In this document: in pieces, positions 1-12,804 of the stretch | Layout of the letters: the number at the start of each line of letters is the position of its first letter | Numbering within the stretch: position 1 is the stretch's first letter | Origin: Macrolepiota albuminosa | Lineage: Eukaryota > Basidiomycota > Agaricomycetes > Agaricales > Agaricaceae | DNA length: 64,000 bases | Direction: 5' to 3' | NCBI GenBank assembly: GCA_027475525.1 | Contig: JAMWFC010000126.1 | Location: 558,001 to 622,000, forward strand | The notes under the pieces: model-generated | The model's database searches: none | Seen by the model: only the letters and a program-made list of their open reading frames with translations | What the model was told of the DNA's origin: nothing | Made by a program: the position numbers and the translations under genes

Positions 1-2818
1 GGCCTCGCGCCACCCATCCCACTGAGGGATGGACTGGGGTGTACCGTAGTGGTCGAGGCGTTGTAGCCTCTCGTCGTTGATAGCAGCCGCCTCGTTGTAG
101 AGCCGGCTGTCGCTGAAGAATAGATGGGCCAAGTAAGTGACCCCACAAGTATATGCGTGGTCAGCCCAGCTGACCGGAATTTGATTGTGAAGAAGGATGC
201 GTAACACGTCCAAAGTGGTGAACACGGAAGCTGACGCTTCCGGGATGTCCACAGCCCGAACCTTGAAGGTAGGGTCGTCGGCGTGGAGAGGCTCAAAGAC
301 TTGCCCCGTGGCCGCCTCGTACTCAGCCATGGCCTCTTTGTAGAGGCCTGGCCTGGCGAAGATGTAGGCCAGGTACTTGTGTACCGTGGCCTTGAAGGGG
401 CGGCTGGCGCTGAGGGCGCGTACAAGCGCAAACCCAAAGAGGCTGCACCAATGAATGCGCATGGCTCGGTCCATGGCCAGACCGGTCCACACATTGGACG
501 TCCCAGGACGTCCATAGAGGAGGGCGTATGAGCCCAGGTAGTCCAAAGCAAATGGTTGCTTTGGATCAGGAGGGGTAAGGCCGACGAAGGCAATTTTCCC
601 TCCCTCCTTGCGGCGATAGAGCCGCAACGGCACAATCATTTGCGGGACGTTCTCCTGCTCCTCTGGACTCGCGAAGGGTACCGCGATAGTCCTATACTCG
701 ACCTTATCAAGTAAATGAGACATAGCTCTGTCTCGGGCCGTAGGGTGGCAGTTGAGCGCTACCCGCTTGAATTTGTTGAGCAAGAGGTAGCTCAACTGAC
801 GCTGACAAAGCAGCGTAAACTGGTTGTTAACCAGTGCATGAAGTCTGCAGACTTCTTGAGGACTGCGGGGAAACCCACGAGGTGCCACTTGGTACACCTT
901 ACTGTTGTGGGGCGTCGCGGCGGCGTTGCCCTGTTTATCGTCCTTGAAGGACCTGGCTGCGCGGGCTTCTTGCCTGACGAAGATGGTATTGGTCATTGGC
1001 GACCAATAGAATTGGGGAGCTAACCCCGTGCCAAAGAATGAGTTCTGGCGCTCAATAGTGTGATCACGATAGATCACAACACCGAGTGCATCAGGAATGT
1101 GCCCGGTTTGGTCCTCGAAGAGGGCAGCTCCTTGCTTGGCGCTATCCTGCGTCCGACGCTCCATCTTAGCTCGTCAATTGCTGTTGCGCCGTTCGCGCAC
1201 CATACGTTGTGCTGCCGTCTCGTGCGGCACAGGGGATTCCATACGAGCCTCTTCAGGCTCCTCATACCAATCATCGTTGGAGGGCGGGGATGGCAGCCTC
1301 TCCGGCTCTGACTTCTCAGACCATGGGTCCATTGCCCACACACACCGCGGGAGTCGGGCTGGTGGGCCCTCTACCAGTATAGCGGGTAAAAAGGGGGTGT
1401 TAGCCCCTGGGGCCCCTTTCGGGGCATCCTCGGGGAAGTGCACATTGACGTAGGCGTGCCCTTCCGGTTGCTTACCCCAACGATCCTTTCGGGGTAGTGA
1501 GGCCTTAGCCTTGGTGGGGCGTGTGCTCACGCCCCTGGAACTCTGCTCCCCAGAGTACGTGGTGAAAACCACGGATACTGGTCGCGAAGATGCGACCTCA
1601 GACACGCCGCTTGCGAGGCGCTGGATAAGCCGGGGAGCAGCTAGAGCAGGAACATCTTCATAGGGGAGGATGTCCTGTCCTAGGCCGGCCTCCTGGCCGG
1701 GGGCAGCAATGCTCGACTTAATCGAGCGGGAGGGCGCGTCCTCCACTCCTTGCCGACGCGCCCTTTTGCTGGAGTCGGTGTCCCGACTCGGGGGTGTAGT
1801 CTGCCGCTTACGAGCGGCCGAAAGGGCAAGGAGATCAGTTTTGCGCTGAGCGCGCATATGATCCATGTCGTCCATCATCCGGCAGATGAGGACGACTGCC
1901 TCCGCATTGCGGAGGAATGATGACTCTGCAGGTACATCGTACCCGTCATCTCCCAGACGTTGGAGAAGGGTAGCCAGGACTAAGTCCTGGTTGTGAGTGG
2001 GCTTGACAGCCCGTGCTTTTCCTTTGTCGCGTCGAGGACGCGACTCTTCTTCCGAGCTGGGCTCAGATTGGTGCGGCATTTCCAGCCGCTGTAGCAAGGA
2101 GAGCTTGGCCAAGCTCTCCGTCGGCACATCAGCCGATGAACTGATGCTCCGTTCTGTATTAAGAGTTTCTGTACTCTCAATGGCCACGGTGGCCTGCACG
2201 AGGGATGCTTTGCGTCCCTCTAGATTGTCAATTGGTGCTGTGGTCGACAGGGAAATCGACCGGCCTCCCTTGGCTTGCGACTCATGTGAGTCGCTGTACT
2301 GGGGCATTGCGCCCCAAGCCCCCATCCAAGCCGGGGGGTACGGCATCATTATGGGCACACCATCCATCCCAGGGTAGTGCGCTGGGGAAAAGGATGTGCG
2401 CCCAGAGCCTCTCTCGCCATAGCGGGGGCAAACTGCCCCCATCCTGGCGCTGCTTGGGGGCTGACTAGCCCCCCGTAGGCCTGTTGCTGGGATTGGCCCT
2501 CGGTGTGATGTGGCGCATAAGTGCCCGGTAATGGTTGTTGGGGCTGATAGCCGCCCCCAGGTGCGTTCTGGGGCATGAAGTTGCCCTGCATGGTTTGAAG
2601 TGGCGGATAGCCACTGATCACCGGCTGCTGCGGCAGGTAGCCCGCCGCTGGTGGTTGCTGCTGCTGTGGGAAGCCCACAGCTTGTTGCGATTGTCCCCAC
2701 TGGGGCGCATTTTGGGTGAGCGGGGGAGCCATCTGCCCCCCCCTTCAGCCGACGGTAAGACCGACGGCGTACTCTCAAACTGCTGCTGTTCACTCAGGTC
2801 CACGGGCATGTTGTCCAT
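1..2818 (-). pseudogene. ORF X downstream of Gypsy pol, element 1 (partial, one stop)
   Basis: Reads leftward from an ATG near 2818 and runs off the window edge. The N-terminal ~160 residues are rich in Pro, Gln, Gly and Tyr (runs such as GYLPQQPVISGY), so probably disordered. The middle is charged and basic, including a block (LLQRLGDDGYDVP) shared with the copy at 57.8-60.3 kb. The C-terminal ~400 residues are a conserved globular-looking part ending WADHAYTYGV...DERLQRLDHYGTPQSIPQWDGW. One in-frame TGA lies at about 1174, probably a decayed codon, because similarity continues after it. No zinc knuckle, protease, membrane segment or signal peptide was seen. It starts about 100 bp after the chromodomain stop of the pol upstream, so it occupies the env-like position. 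Function unknown. I named it ORF X because I do not recognise the domain. Confidence 0.75.
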
Positions 2819-2920
2819 GGTTGGGGAAAAAAGCGAAAAAGAAATTTCGCCTTTTAAGACGTGTTTCAGCCACAGCTGCTGACCAACTCAGCCAAGCCGC
2901 GATCAGCACTGCCAATCAAA

Positions 2921-5900
2921 TTAAGCGCCGGCACGCTTACTTAATTGATGTGGGCGCTTAACACCCTTCAACTCCAAATAACGGTCAAGTGCCGCTAACT
3001 TGGAGCAATGGGAGTGTGGCTCCCATGTTGTGTCCCCCAGGGACCAACGTACTTCAAACTCGAGCGTGTTATGCTCAGTCCACCGGTGCCCAATTATGCA
3101 CTTGACGAACCATTTGTCATCGTCTCGAGCCCCAAAATCATAGGGGCCCGGGGTTGCCCTGTTAGGGAACAGCGCATCGTCAGACGTGCTGTACGGTCGC
3201 AACAGCGACACATGAAACTTAGGAACGATGCGTCGTTCCTGTAATGCCAGAGGCAACTCCAGCACGTAGTTGGAGGTACTCGGCTCTGCGTCTAGGACGC
3301 GGTATGGGCCTACCCATTTCGGGCAGAGTTTACTCGCCCATCCCTTTGGGAGCTTCAGATTACACATTGATAGGTAGACCAACGCTCCTACTGCTATTGG
3401 CGGGTCTGCTCGCCTACGGTGATTGGCGTTTTTTGCCTGGAAGACTCACGCCTCTATGATGGCGTCATGCGCCGCCGCGATGTTCTCCAGGGCCTGCCTG
3501 GCAAACTCGACAACTCTGTGGTGAGCCACCGTATCAGCACGAACTTCGTGCAGCATGGAGGGCAAGTACCCTCCGTTGAGTTCAAAGGGCGCATACCCTG
3601 TGGTATCTGAGATACTCACGTTAATCGCGAACTCAGTGAGTGGACACCAGTCAACCTAGTCCCGTTGGTCAGGGTGAACAACTGCCCTCAGAATCTGACC
3701 TATACTGCGGTTAGCCCGCTCTGTCTGCCCATCCGTTTGAGGATGGAAGGACGTCGACATGAGGAGTCGCGCTCCTAGCAGTTTGTGGAGTTCTCTCCAC
3801 CATTGAGACGTGAACTTCGAGTCACGGTCGCTCACAATGGTGCTAGGCAGCCCATGCAGCCTAACGATCTCCCTCAGGTAGATCCAAGACAGCTCCTTAG
3901 CCGTCAGCATAGTTCGTACCGGTATGAGGTGCACCATGCTCGTCATGCAGCATATGACCACCCAGAGGTAATCGAACCCTCTGGACTCGGGAAAGGGACC
4001 TACGAAGTCCATTCCAATCGAATCCCAAGGTTTCACCGGCATGGGTAGCTGGTGTAGCTTCCTGGGAGGGGATCCAGGGGGCAACTTTGCCCTCTGACAC
4101 GCTGCGCATGATGCGCAAAACTTAGTCACTTCTTGGGCCATACGTGGCCACCAATACCATCTCCGGATGTAGCCCAACGTCTGGGCGGCACCAAAGTGCC
4201 CCACCAGAGAATGGGCCTGGTCCAAGACCCGCGTAACAATGGTTCGCGTATGGGGGAGGCATACCACTGCCACCTCTTGATGGTTCTCCGTCGTGATGAG
4301 TCCACCAGGCTCATGCCTGAACCAAGGATGGTCGTCAGGATTGGCGATTATCTCGGCGAAGAGAGAATCATCGCCATAGTTCTGCACCACCTCCTGCCGG
4401 AAGTCGTCATTGACCAGGCTAGGAGGCTGGAATGAAGGCAATTCGCCTTCGAGCATCTCTGCACCACCTCCTGCCGGAAGTCGTCATTGACCAGGCTAGG
4501 AGGCTGGAATGAAGGCAATTCGCCTTCGAGCATCTCCGCAAGCGTAATGGGTACATCGTGGCGCTCGTGCTCCCTAGTGGACGCTGGGTCCACGGCTTCA
4601 TGCTCCTTGAGCAACTGGGCGGCTACGTCCCGCTCTTCACGCTGCTCTCTGAGGCGAGTGCTTCGCCTCCGTTCATCGTCACGCATAGCGCGTACTTCCA
4701 GGACATGCTCCCTGAGCTCCTGGTATTGGTGGAGAGGTAAATCCTCTCCATCAGGGTCTATGTGGCAGTCTGCCTGCACATACTCATGAGGCTTGTGAGC
4801 CTCCCCAAGTACATCACTCTCAAAGTAGCATGACAAGCAGTCTGCCACTTTGTTGAGTTCACCTTTAACATAGGTGATGTCGAACTGGTATCTCGACATG
4901 TAGTCTATCCACCATCGCTGACACGGCGACAAGTTCACCTGAGTTTTAAAGAACTCAAGGGCCTTGTGGTCCGTTATGATGTGGATGGGGTATCCCATCA
5001 GCTTATCCTCCCACTTGAGGAGGGCCTCAAGTATGGCAAGAGTCTCCAGCTCGTGCACCACATAGTTTTGCTGGGCCGTCGTGAACTTCTTCGACATGAA
5101 CCCTGCTGGGTGGCACGTCTGCCAGCTGCTTCCCTGGCCGTACATGGCTCCGACGCCTGTCTTGGACGCGTCGCAAATGAGCCATATCGGCTCGTCCCGT
5201 CTAGGGTCGATTGGTTGAATCACCAGAGTCTTTGTACAGATCTGTTTGACCATCTCGAAGCACCGCTGGTGCAACGGCCTCCAATTGAACGGTGACCTGT
5301 TCTGCGTCATGGCCATAAGTGGCCCAGTATAGGCTGTGACATCGGGCAAGAAGCTCGATATGTAGTTGACAAGGCCAACGAATCGTTGGATGTCATTGTA
5401 GTTTCGGGGCGTGCACCACTCCCGAATACGATCGAGCTTGTCCTGATCAGGGTGGATACCCCGCTCATCTATGACATGCCCTAGGCAGTCTATACTCTGA
5501 GCGTAGAGCTCACATTTTTTCCACTTCAAGTACAACTTGTACTTGCGCAGTCATTCAAATACGACTCTGAGGTGCTGCTCATGCTCCTCCATAGTATCCG
5601 AGTAGATGAATATGTCATCTAAGTAGACGTGCATGAAACGTCCTATTACGTCTCGGAAGATAGAGGTCATTAGCCTCTGGAAAGTTGCTGGAGCATTGCA
5701 GTCTCCAATCTGCATTATATTGCTCGTGAATGTACCCATGATCGATGCAAATACGGTCTTGGGTACGTCCTCAGTGCGAATGCGCACCTGCTCGTAAGCG
5801 TCAGTAAGGTCAATCTTCGAGCGATACTTCGCCCGAGCCACGTCTTCCCGGATCACCTCTTGGTCTGGTAAAGGAGTTACATCCTTTATGGTATTGTCAT

Positions 5901-6654
5901 TGCGCTGACGCGCATCAAGAGCTGTTCGAAGGGTTCCATCCTTCTTCGGGATGCACAATAATGGTGCAGCTTGAGCGGTGGTGCATGGGGACCACCATTG
6001 AGCATTCAAGTAGCGATTAGTTTTATCGTGTAGTTGCTCCTGGAGGGCACGCGGGCAGCGCAGCAAGTGGTACTTATACTGCTTGTTCTCGTCTATGAGA
6101 TTAATCTCATGGTTCACCTCCCGTCATGGCGGCAGCTCCTCCTTGGTCCCATTGACCATGTCGGCAAATTCTTCTTGCCATTGCTGACGCAACCGAGGAA
6201 TATCTTCCTCACTAAGGCTTGTTGTTGCCTTCTGCTTCCCCTTCATACGTACCGGGGGAAGTATTTCCACCATCTCTGAGGGTGGCCGAGGCGGCAGTGC
6301 ATACTGCTCGCGCATTGCGAGCACTCGATTGACACTGTCATCGGGTATATGTAGTCTCAGCGGAGCACCCGCTGCCGCTGCCTTATAAGCCACGAGGCTT
6401 CTTCCCTCATGTACAAGCGAGTATGCTACGGACACCTTGTCCGGGGCTGGCTGGCAATACACTGGTTTGACGGTCATCCGTCTCTGGTCCGCATTTTGCG
6501 CACACGTGGCTGCCACCAGCTTGTTCCACTCTTGCGGCATTCTTGGGTCGTATGCCCAGTCGTACTCCGGCAGGGGGGCTGGTCGCTCCCATAGGGACCG
6601 TGTGTCCCCCTCTACTGAGGCTTCTGCCTCTCGGATGCTGTCTTTCAAGTCTTC
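2921..6654 (-). pseudogene. pol: Ty3/Gypsy chromovirus pol, element 1 (decayed, 5' end in gap)
   Basis: In order on the minus strand: a linker region (about 6654-6124); reverse transcriptase with the YLDD active site in MHVYLDDIFIYSD (about 5600); RNase H with FMSKKFTTAQQNYVVHELET and ITDHKALEFFKTQ (about 4900-5100); a disordered linker; integrase with an H-H-C-C zinc finger (HSLVGHF...CASCAACQRAK) and D,D,E residues in DSIGMDFVGPF, VSDRDSKF and DGQTERANR (about 3680-4230); and a C-terminal chromodomain (VKCIIGHRW...VRWSLGDTTWEP). Breaks: TGA at about 5548 and near 3449 where relatives have Arg, TAG near 3657 where the second copy has Trp, and a 77-bp tandem duplication at 4381-4534 that shifts the frame and may be an assembly artefact. 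The chromodomain normally targets integration to modified histones. The gag expected upstream would lie in or beyond the 100-N gap. Confidence 0.93.
4381..4534. repeat. 77-bp perfect tandem duplication inside pol
   Basis: Bases 4381-4457 are repeated at 4458-4534 without mismatch. The unit is not a multiple of three, so the RNase H-integrase linker is read twice in different frames. Collapsing one copy restores a single frame. The same 77-bp offset recurs at some 24 other places in the window, which points to the assembly rather than biology. Confidence 0.9.
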
Positions 6655-6754
6655 NNNNNNNNNNNNNNNNNNNNNNNNNNNNNNNNNNNNNNNNNNNNNN
6701 NNNNNNNNNNNNNNNNNNNNNNNNNNNNNNNNNNNNNNNNNNNNNNNNNNNNNN
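6655..6754. other. 100-N scaffold gap
   Basis: Exactly 100 N, the usual placeholder for a gap of unknown length. It cuts the 5' part of Gypsy element 1. The sequence to its right carries no pol or gag similarity that I can see. Confidence 0.99.
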
Positions 6755-9347
6755 GTCAGTACCGGCAATTTCGAGCAACAAATGTTGAATTACATGAACA
6801 TTGACGACTGATATCTTACAATGGCTTTGATACTACCTCTTGAGACATTTTTACCCAACGCGGTCCGTTATATTTTCACCGAGTTATCCTATTTCTCACA
6901 TCTGGTCAATCGGTCGTCCCTGCTGAATTGTTCCGCAAGCTCTCATCGCCGTTCCCTCATTGCCTTTCTATATTAACCCTGGTCAATCGGTCGTCCCTGC
7001 TGAATTGTTCCGCAAGCTCTCATCGCCGTTCCCTCATTGCCTTTCTATATTAACCCGAGTACCGAGCACCACATATACCACCGTCCATAGAGCTAACATA
7101 CCACGTACTACCGCCCACATCATGTTGTGTCATTTTTTTTTTTTTTTTTTTTTTTTTGTATTTTTCCCAGTTAATACAGTAATAAATAAGTATCATCATC
7201 AAAACAACATGTCGTAATAAGTGTCATTGCATCAAAATAATACATCGATTATATAATCGACCGTATGGACGAACGGTTTGGCAATACCTACCAAAGGGAA
7301 TTATATGTTATTATTATTATTATTATAATTATTATTATTTTTTCTCCCTGAATGCTTGATCAATGAATTATCTAGGTACGATACCTTTATATATTATTAT
7401 TATAATTATTATTATTTTTTCTCCCTGAATGCTTGATCAATGAATTATCTAGGTACGATACCTTTATAAACTGTGGACCAAGAAAGATTAAATACAACAT
7501 CGACGGATAAATAGTTATATCACCTCAAACGATACGTGAAGGTAAAAGCAATATTACACGTTTTAGATTCAATTAGATTGTTTCGCACTCGAAAGAATGT
7601 AATAATACGGAATACATGTAGCAAGCACAGAACTTGTGGCTGTACAGCAATAGTATACTCGAACAATGCACAGCCACAATAACACGATTGGGATAAATAA
7701 TTAAATACAGCCATACGTCTACAATGCTATCTACTTCCGCTACATGGTAGCTAAGGACATATCGGGTAGGAAACACCTCGGTAGCCACAGCTGAACAGTA
7801 TAGGCATAACTAAAAGGGTGCAATTGGGGTAGCATCAAAAACCCAATGAAGCAAGCTTGCCACCACCACGAGCAAAATCCACTATTTACATAAAGGAAGA
7901 GTTTGAAGGATAAGGCTATTATGATAGAAAGGGCCTGTTAGGATGCGACTAAGCCAGCAAGCAAGCGTTGGACCCAACCCCTGGTGGCTGTATATCAGTC
8001 GAATATACAATTGATACACAGCCACTATATGCATGAAATTACACGCTATTACTATATTGACAACAAATAATTAAATATATAATATAAAATGTATGTTCAT
8101 GATTATAGTGGCTATGCAACGGCCGCATATTCGAATGGTACACAGCCATAACGACAAATAGATCATATATTTATTCATTTATTTATTTATTTATTTATTT
8201 ATGAACGAGTGAATACTTCGGAGGAGGCCGACATCCTATGCGCCTCTTCACCCGGGTGGCTGCATACCTGGGACCAAAACAATGTACTGGTTTCAGACAG
8301 CAATAACATACTCACGAAGAAATGATATCACACACAGGTGTGATGATACATACAAACCCTAAGATGCCCTTTCGATTTTATGTAGCCGGCAAGCCACAGA
8401 GCTGACTTAAAATGCGTCGGTAAATGAACAATGGTATTATAATCCAATATTATGAATCACTGGATATTTGTATTAACCCTCTATCTCTCTCTCTCTCCTC
8501 TCCTCTCCCCCCCTACCCCCCCCATCCCCTCCCCCTCATTCAGTCAAAATATAGTTATGCTCTAACCAATCATAATCAGTATCCCCCCTCCTACCCCCCC
8601 ATCCCCTCCCCCTCATTCAGTCAAAATATAGTTATGCTCTAACCAATCATAACCAGTATCAAAATCAGCATTGGATGTATTATATATTACCTGCGTTGAC
8701 CCCAGGGCACCTGTACCCAAAATATGGGTCAAGGCGGCCGTGTCTTGTCGTTGAGGATAGTGAAGCCAAAGTCACGCTTGCCGATAATCGGCGGTCTATT
8801 CGGCGATCACGTTCCATGCGGATCCGCTGATGCCGAGCACCCGATGATCGGCAGTGTATTCGGCGATCACATTCCATGGGGATCCGCTGAATGCCGAGCA
8901 TCTTAGGATCGACCCTGTATGTGATTGGTGATATATTGTACCATTTGAGGCTTTGGAACGACACACTGCATAGGTCTTACGCAACCAGCAAGGAGTCTAG
9001 GTGAGTAATGACATTCCCATCCATCCTTTACGTTCAATTTTTACGACCTTTATATTGTATAAGCGTTGCATATGACATTCACAACACATGAAACAGTAAA
9101 TGATGAAAACGCACTTGAAAAGTTTAGTTAAAAATACATGAACTTTGCAGAGGATTCAAAACTATCTGTATGGACACAACACTCTTATCGTTACTTACGT
9201 ACAAACTCGGGGTTTATTTTTATTTATTCATCTAAGCGATGTGGCGGTGGCTATGCATTCATAGCGGTAATAGAAGTAGAATCTTGATGCCATCATAACG
9301 AAAGGGTAGATAAGAAAAACATTTCGACCATCCATCCTTCTTTGACT
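6755..9347. other. AT-rich intergenic region with simple repeats
   Basis: No convincing gene: only short ORFs with no domain-like composition. It holds a run of 25 T (7133-7157), TTA repeats (about 7308-7325), an ATTT repeat (8175-8202), a C/T-rich tract (about 8485-8610) and three 77-bp tandem duplications (first copies beginning about 6902, 7344 and 8536). Promoter elements of the gene starting at 9348 presumably lie at its right end, but no clear TATA or CAAT signal was assigned. Confidence 0.7.
8782..8902. repeat. Two imperfect 60-bp tandem units
   Basis: Two head-to-tail units of about 60 bp, each containing TTCGGCGATCAC, a GGATCCGCTGA block and GCCGAGCA, differ at several bases. The divergence separates it from the perfect 77-bp duplications, so this is a genuine old minisatellite. 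Function unknown. Confidence 0.75.
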
Positions 9348-11472
9348 ATGTCGCGCCACTCTACCCCTAACCGTTCGCCTACACCACTCCCGCCTGGTGA
9401 TAACTCAACTGCTTTATGGCTACGCTACGAGGAGCGCCGAGAAATATACGAGCAGCGGATAGAAGCCCTTTTCCAGCAGCGTAAGTAGTTTCCTGGCATG
9501 TCTGCGTACTCACCAGGCACGCCCTCCTCCCCCCCCCAGAGATGGCAGGCCGGTCTATGGGATCAAGTTCATTGACACTGACATCCGACCCATTGGCACC
9601 AGAGAGGAGCACGCAGACAGCCGGTCCGAGCAGCTCAGTCCAATCAGCACCTGCTGCGAGCTCGTCGACGCGTACTGAACAGCCTGTTCTCGGGCCCGGT
9701 CAGGTACGGCGAGTCCCGGCAACGAAGCGGATCCCTCAAGCCGATGTGACACCGGAGCAATTTGCCGCAGCCCAAAACCGGCACCGTGGCCCTCCCACCC
9801 TCAAGTGGTGTCAGAACAAGGGTCCTGTAAGTGTTCTCCTGGCCCGGTCGCGCGTCCTAACCATCACCAGTGCTCGTTATGCTCACGTCGAGGTGAACCA
9901 TGTGAATTCGAGGCACCAGTGGCAAAATCTCGCAGGGATAATTCCGTGTGTGTTTCCTGTCGAGCCCGGCATGAGCGATGCTCCGTGGCTCAGACATGGA
10001 AGGCATCTTGCATAAGCAAAGAACAGGGGTGGGACATGACCTGGGTGCTGAGCCAGTTGGCTAGTGCATCCAGATCGAGGGCCGAGGAGTCGGGTGGGGC
10101 ACAGGCTGGGAGTTCATCAAGAGGAAGGAAGGCGAAGGCGTCGACTACACAGCAGGATAAGGGGAAGCGCAGAGCTTCACCTGCGTTGACGGAGGAAGCG
10201 CCGACGGCTCGGCATGATAAAGGAAAGCGCAGAGCATCGCCGGAGCCGTACTTCGGGGAGGCAAGGAATTCGGGTTCAATATTATTTAATCGCGCGCGCG
10301 GATACGCGAATACAAAGTCATCGAGTGCGGGTAATGTGCCCAGGTCAAAGGGCGAGGAGTCAAGTGGATCGCGGCTTGAGGGTTCATTGAAGGATGTGGG
10401 GTCGGTTGAGGCGCAGACTGAGGGTTCGTCGCAAGGAGGAAGGGTGGAAGCGTCGTCTCCGCAACAGGACAAAGGGAAGCGCCGAGCTTTGACCGAGTCG
10501 GTGGAGATAATAGGGTACAAGCGTGCACGGAGGTCCCCAAGCTTGGACATGTCGGATATCTGTGAAATCCCCCCGATACCTGCCCAATCGTCTATTGATG
10601 AGGAAACGCGCCAGCAGTTGCAAGAGGCCATGGCAAATGGGTACCGGGTAACATTACAGCTGCACCACACGCGAGAGGATCTTCAGCGGGAACGACGCGC
10701 TCGGGAGGCCATGCGGGAAGAGAGGAATGCGGCTATTTGTGACAGGGACAGAGCATTTGGAGACAGGGATGCCGCTTTAGTGGCACGCGTGGCTATCGAA
10801 GACGAGTTGGCTGGGTTGCGAGCGCGAGTAGAGAATATCGAGAATCGAGGGTCGGACAATGCGGCACCCGGGGCGTCGGAGATAGAGGAGGTACAACAGG
10901 CGATACGGCGAGTGGAGGCGGCACAGCCACGGATTTTAAGGAGGAGGAACTGGCTGTTGAACGCGTTGGCGTCGTCCCATGAAGATGTTATGCGTAAGTG
11001 ACCCTATGTCCCATACCATATACCTGATACATCTTCACGCCCAGGAATGGTGCACGAGTACCGACTGTTATTGGACGGTAGTTCCTCGGCGTTCGCCCTC
11101 ATCCAGCAAGGGCTGCCCCAGCAGATCCCACCAGAGATTACGCAAGGAATCGATCAGTTGGGAGGTCTGTTAGCAGCGCACCGACGCAGGAATGCAGTGA
11201 CACCGGGAACTTGGATGGAAGTGGCAGCGGACGCTGGCCAGCCCATGCCAACACGGAATGAAATAATCGCGATGTTGGTATCGACTTTAGAAGAAGAAAT
11301 GACAACAGCGGAGGCGGGTGAAGCCGCAGTGATGGCAGCAATGACAGGAAGAGGGGCAGTGGCAACAGCGGAGATGGTTGAAGCGGCAATGGTCGAAGCG
11401 GAAGCAGCAGCGACGACAACCGTGGGAGTGACGGAGGAGGAAGATGAGGTTGGGAGGAGGCCCCTGTTGTAA
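9348..11472 (+). CDS. Spliced gene: Zn2Cys6-like cluster plus coiled-coil protein
   Basis: Predicted exons 9348-9480, 9540-9826, 9871-10993 and 11045-11472 give 656 residues. All introns have GT-AG borders, and the 44-nt intron carries a CTAAC branch-like site just before its acceptor. The start ATG opens MSRHSTPNRSPTP; the phase matches across every junction and no internal stop occurs. Around residues 140-185 is a C-x2-C-x6-C-x15-C-x2-C-x6-C pattern (CSLCSRRGEPC...CVSCRARHERC), which matches a GAL4-type binuclear zinc cluster apart from a rather long linker. A Ser/Lys-rich region follows with four KGKRRA-like basic motifs (nuclear-localisation-like). Then comes a long Arg/Glu coiled coil (about 10,600-10,930) and an Ala/Glu-rich tail. 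A DNA-binding or nuclear role is inference. Similar cysteine modules occur in multi-copy basidiomycete families, so it may itself be mobile-element derived. It is CpG-rich and intact, unlike the repeats downstream. Confidence 0.78.
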
Positions 11473-12242
11473 TTTCTTGCTTGCAACCCTAAATATTGTA
11501 CATTGTATATGTCGTACTGTATATGGTATATGGTTGAACCCTGTTGTAATTTCTTGCTTGCAACCCTAAATATTGTACATTGTATATGTCGTACTGTATA
11601 TGGTATATGGTTGAACATTGTATATAGTGTACTATATATGTAGATAGTGTACTACATTGGACTAATGGGCTATACATCAGGACGGTGTGACACTGACAAT
11701 GTTTCATTGCAGACATTGTAAGTGATCGGATGACTTGGACATGCTAATAATCAATTGTATTTAACAAGCCTACGGTATCACAATCAGAAAATTGAAGTAT
11801 TAAACAGTGTAGGGGAATAACAAATCATGATACTATGATACCGATTAAGGTGTTTCGGTAATCCTTTTACCTACTGGCAATAAAGCTCAGTTAGCTGAAT
11901 GTTGACGATCCAGGTTGGCATAAAGACATCATATACGAAAATATGAATGGTTGACTAGTAGTAAGCACTAATGGCACCCAATTGTGTTTTCTTACCTAGG
12001 GAGGAGGACGTCGAAAAATATGAACGGTTGACTAGTAGTAAGCACTAATGGCACCCAATTGTGTTTTCTTACCTAGGGAGGAGGATGTTGAAGTGAAAGT
12101 TCCCTACGGAACCCAGTTTCACTTGCGCCTCCTCTCCTAGGCTAGCTCACGTGATTGTCGCAATTCATCAGGCCCTTACATTGGTCTTCTGAAAACTGGC
12201 GGTTTAACGTCAATTAAAAAAAAAAATAAAAAATATATAAAA

Positions 12243-12295
<53 letters not shown>

Positions 12296-12804
12296 TGTGA
12301 AAAGGTAAACTGTTATGCCATTTCCAATGTATCAATTTCCGATAGAAAAAAGTCTTCAGACAGAGGAAATTTGCCGGTTTCTATTGTAAAACCTAGCTAT
12401 GAAACAGGCAACAGTTTTCTTTGCCCTTTTTTTGATAAGAAACAAATTACGGCCTCAGTAGTGAAGTATTAATGTAATTATTAGCTGCACCGATACAAAT
12501 GATTAATAAAGGGTCTTCTACTATTATTATGAAACCGTTCCACTAAAGATGTTTAATCTATAAGAGCTTTACTGACAATAGAGCAAAGACGACGTACCAT
12601 TCAATGTTCCTCATGAGAATTGCGCCTAAGGCTCCAATGACGGTGGACACCGAACACCGCATAAACCCAGCAGCGTGTGTTTAGTCTTGACGTCCAGCTA
12701 CGGGTATAGAATGTATATATAGATATTCTACTAACTACAATAAAAATAACTAGAAACAGAACGTTTAGTACGAGTGTTTCGATATGCATAAAGCGAACAT
12801 ACCT
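11473..12804. other. Intergenic region, AT-rich
   Basis: No gene recognised. It contains two 77-bp duplications (first copies from about 11465 and 11951) and a long A/T tract with an AAT repeat at 12243-12291. The first duplication lies at the 3' end of the zinc-cluster gene and so doubles its presumed 3' UTR. Confidence 0.65.
12243..12291. repeat. AAT trinucleotide microsatellite
   Basis: About 16 uninterrupted AAT/ATA units preceded by an A-rich tract. Confidence 0.95.

Noticed and set aside
283..2468. Plus-strand ORFs across the ORF X region
   Set aside because: Antisense shadows of the long minus-strand ORF X, with no domain content of their own.
7520..7788. Minus-strand ORFs of 64-71 codons
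   Set aside because: AT-rich intergenic DNA, no recognisable motif, no intron context.
8424..8642. Plus-strand ORF rich in Pro/Ser
   Set aside because: Reads through a C/T-rich low-complexity tract and a 77-bp duplication.
9990..10670. 226-codon minus-strand ORF
   Set aside because: Antisense to exon 3 of the zinc-cluster gene; arises from its GC-rich codon pattern.
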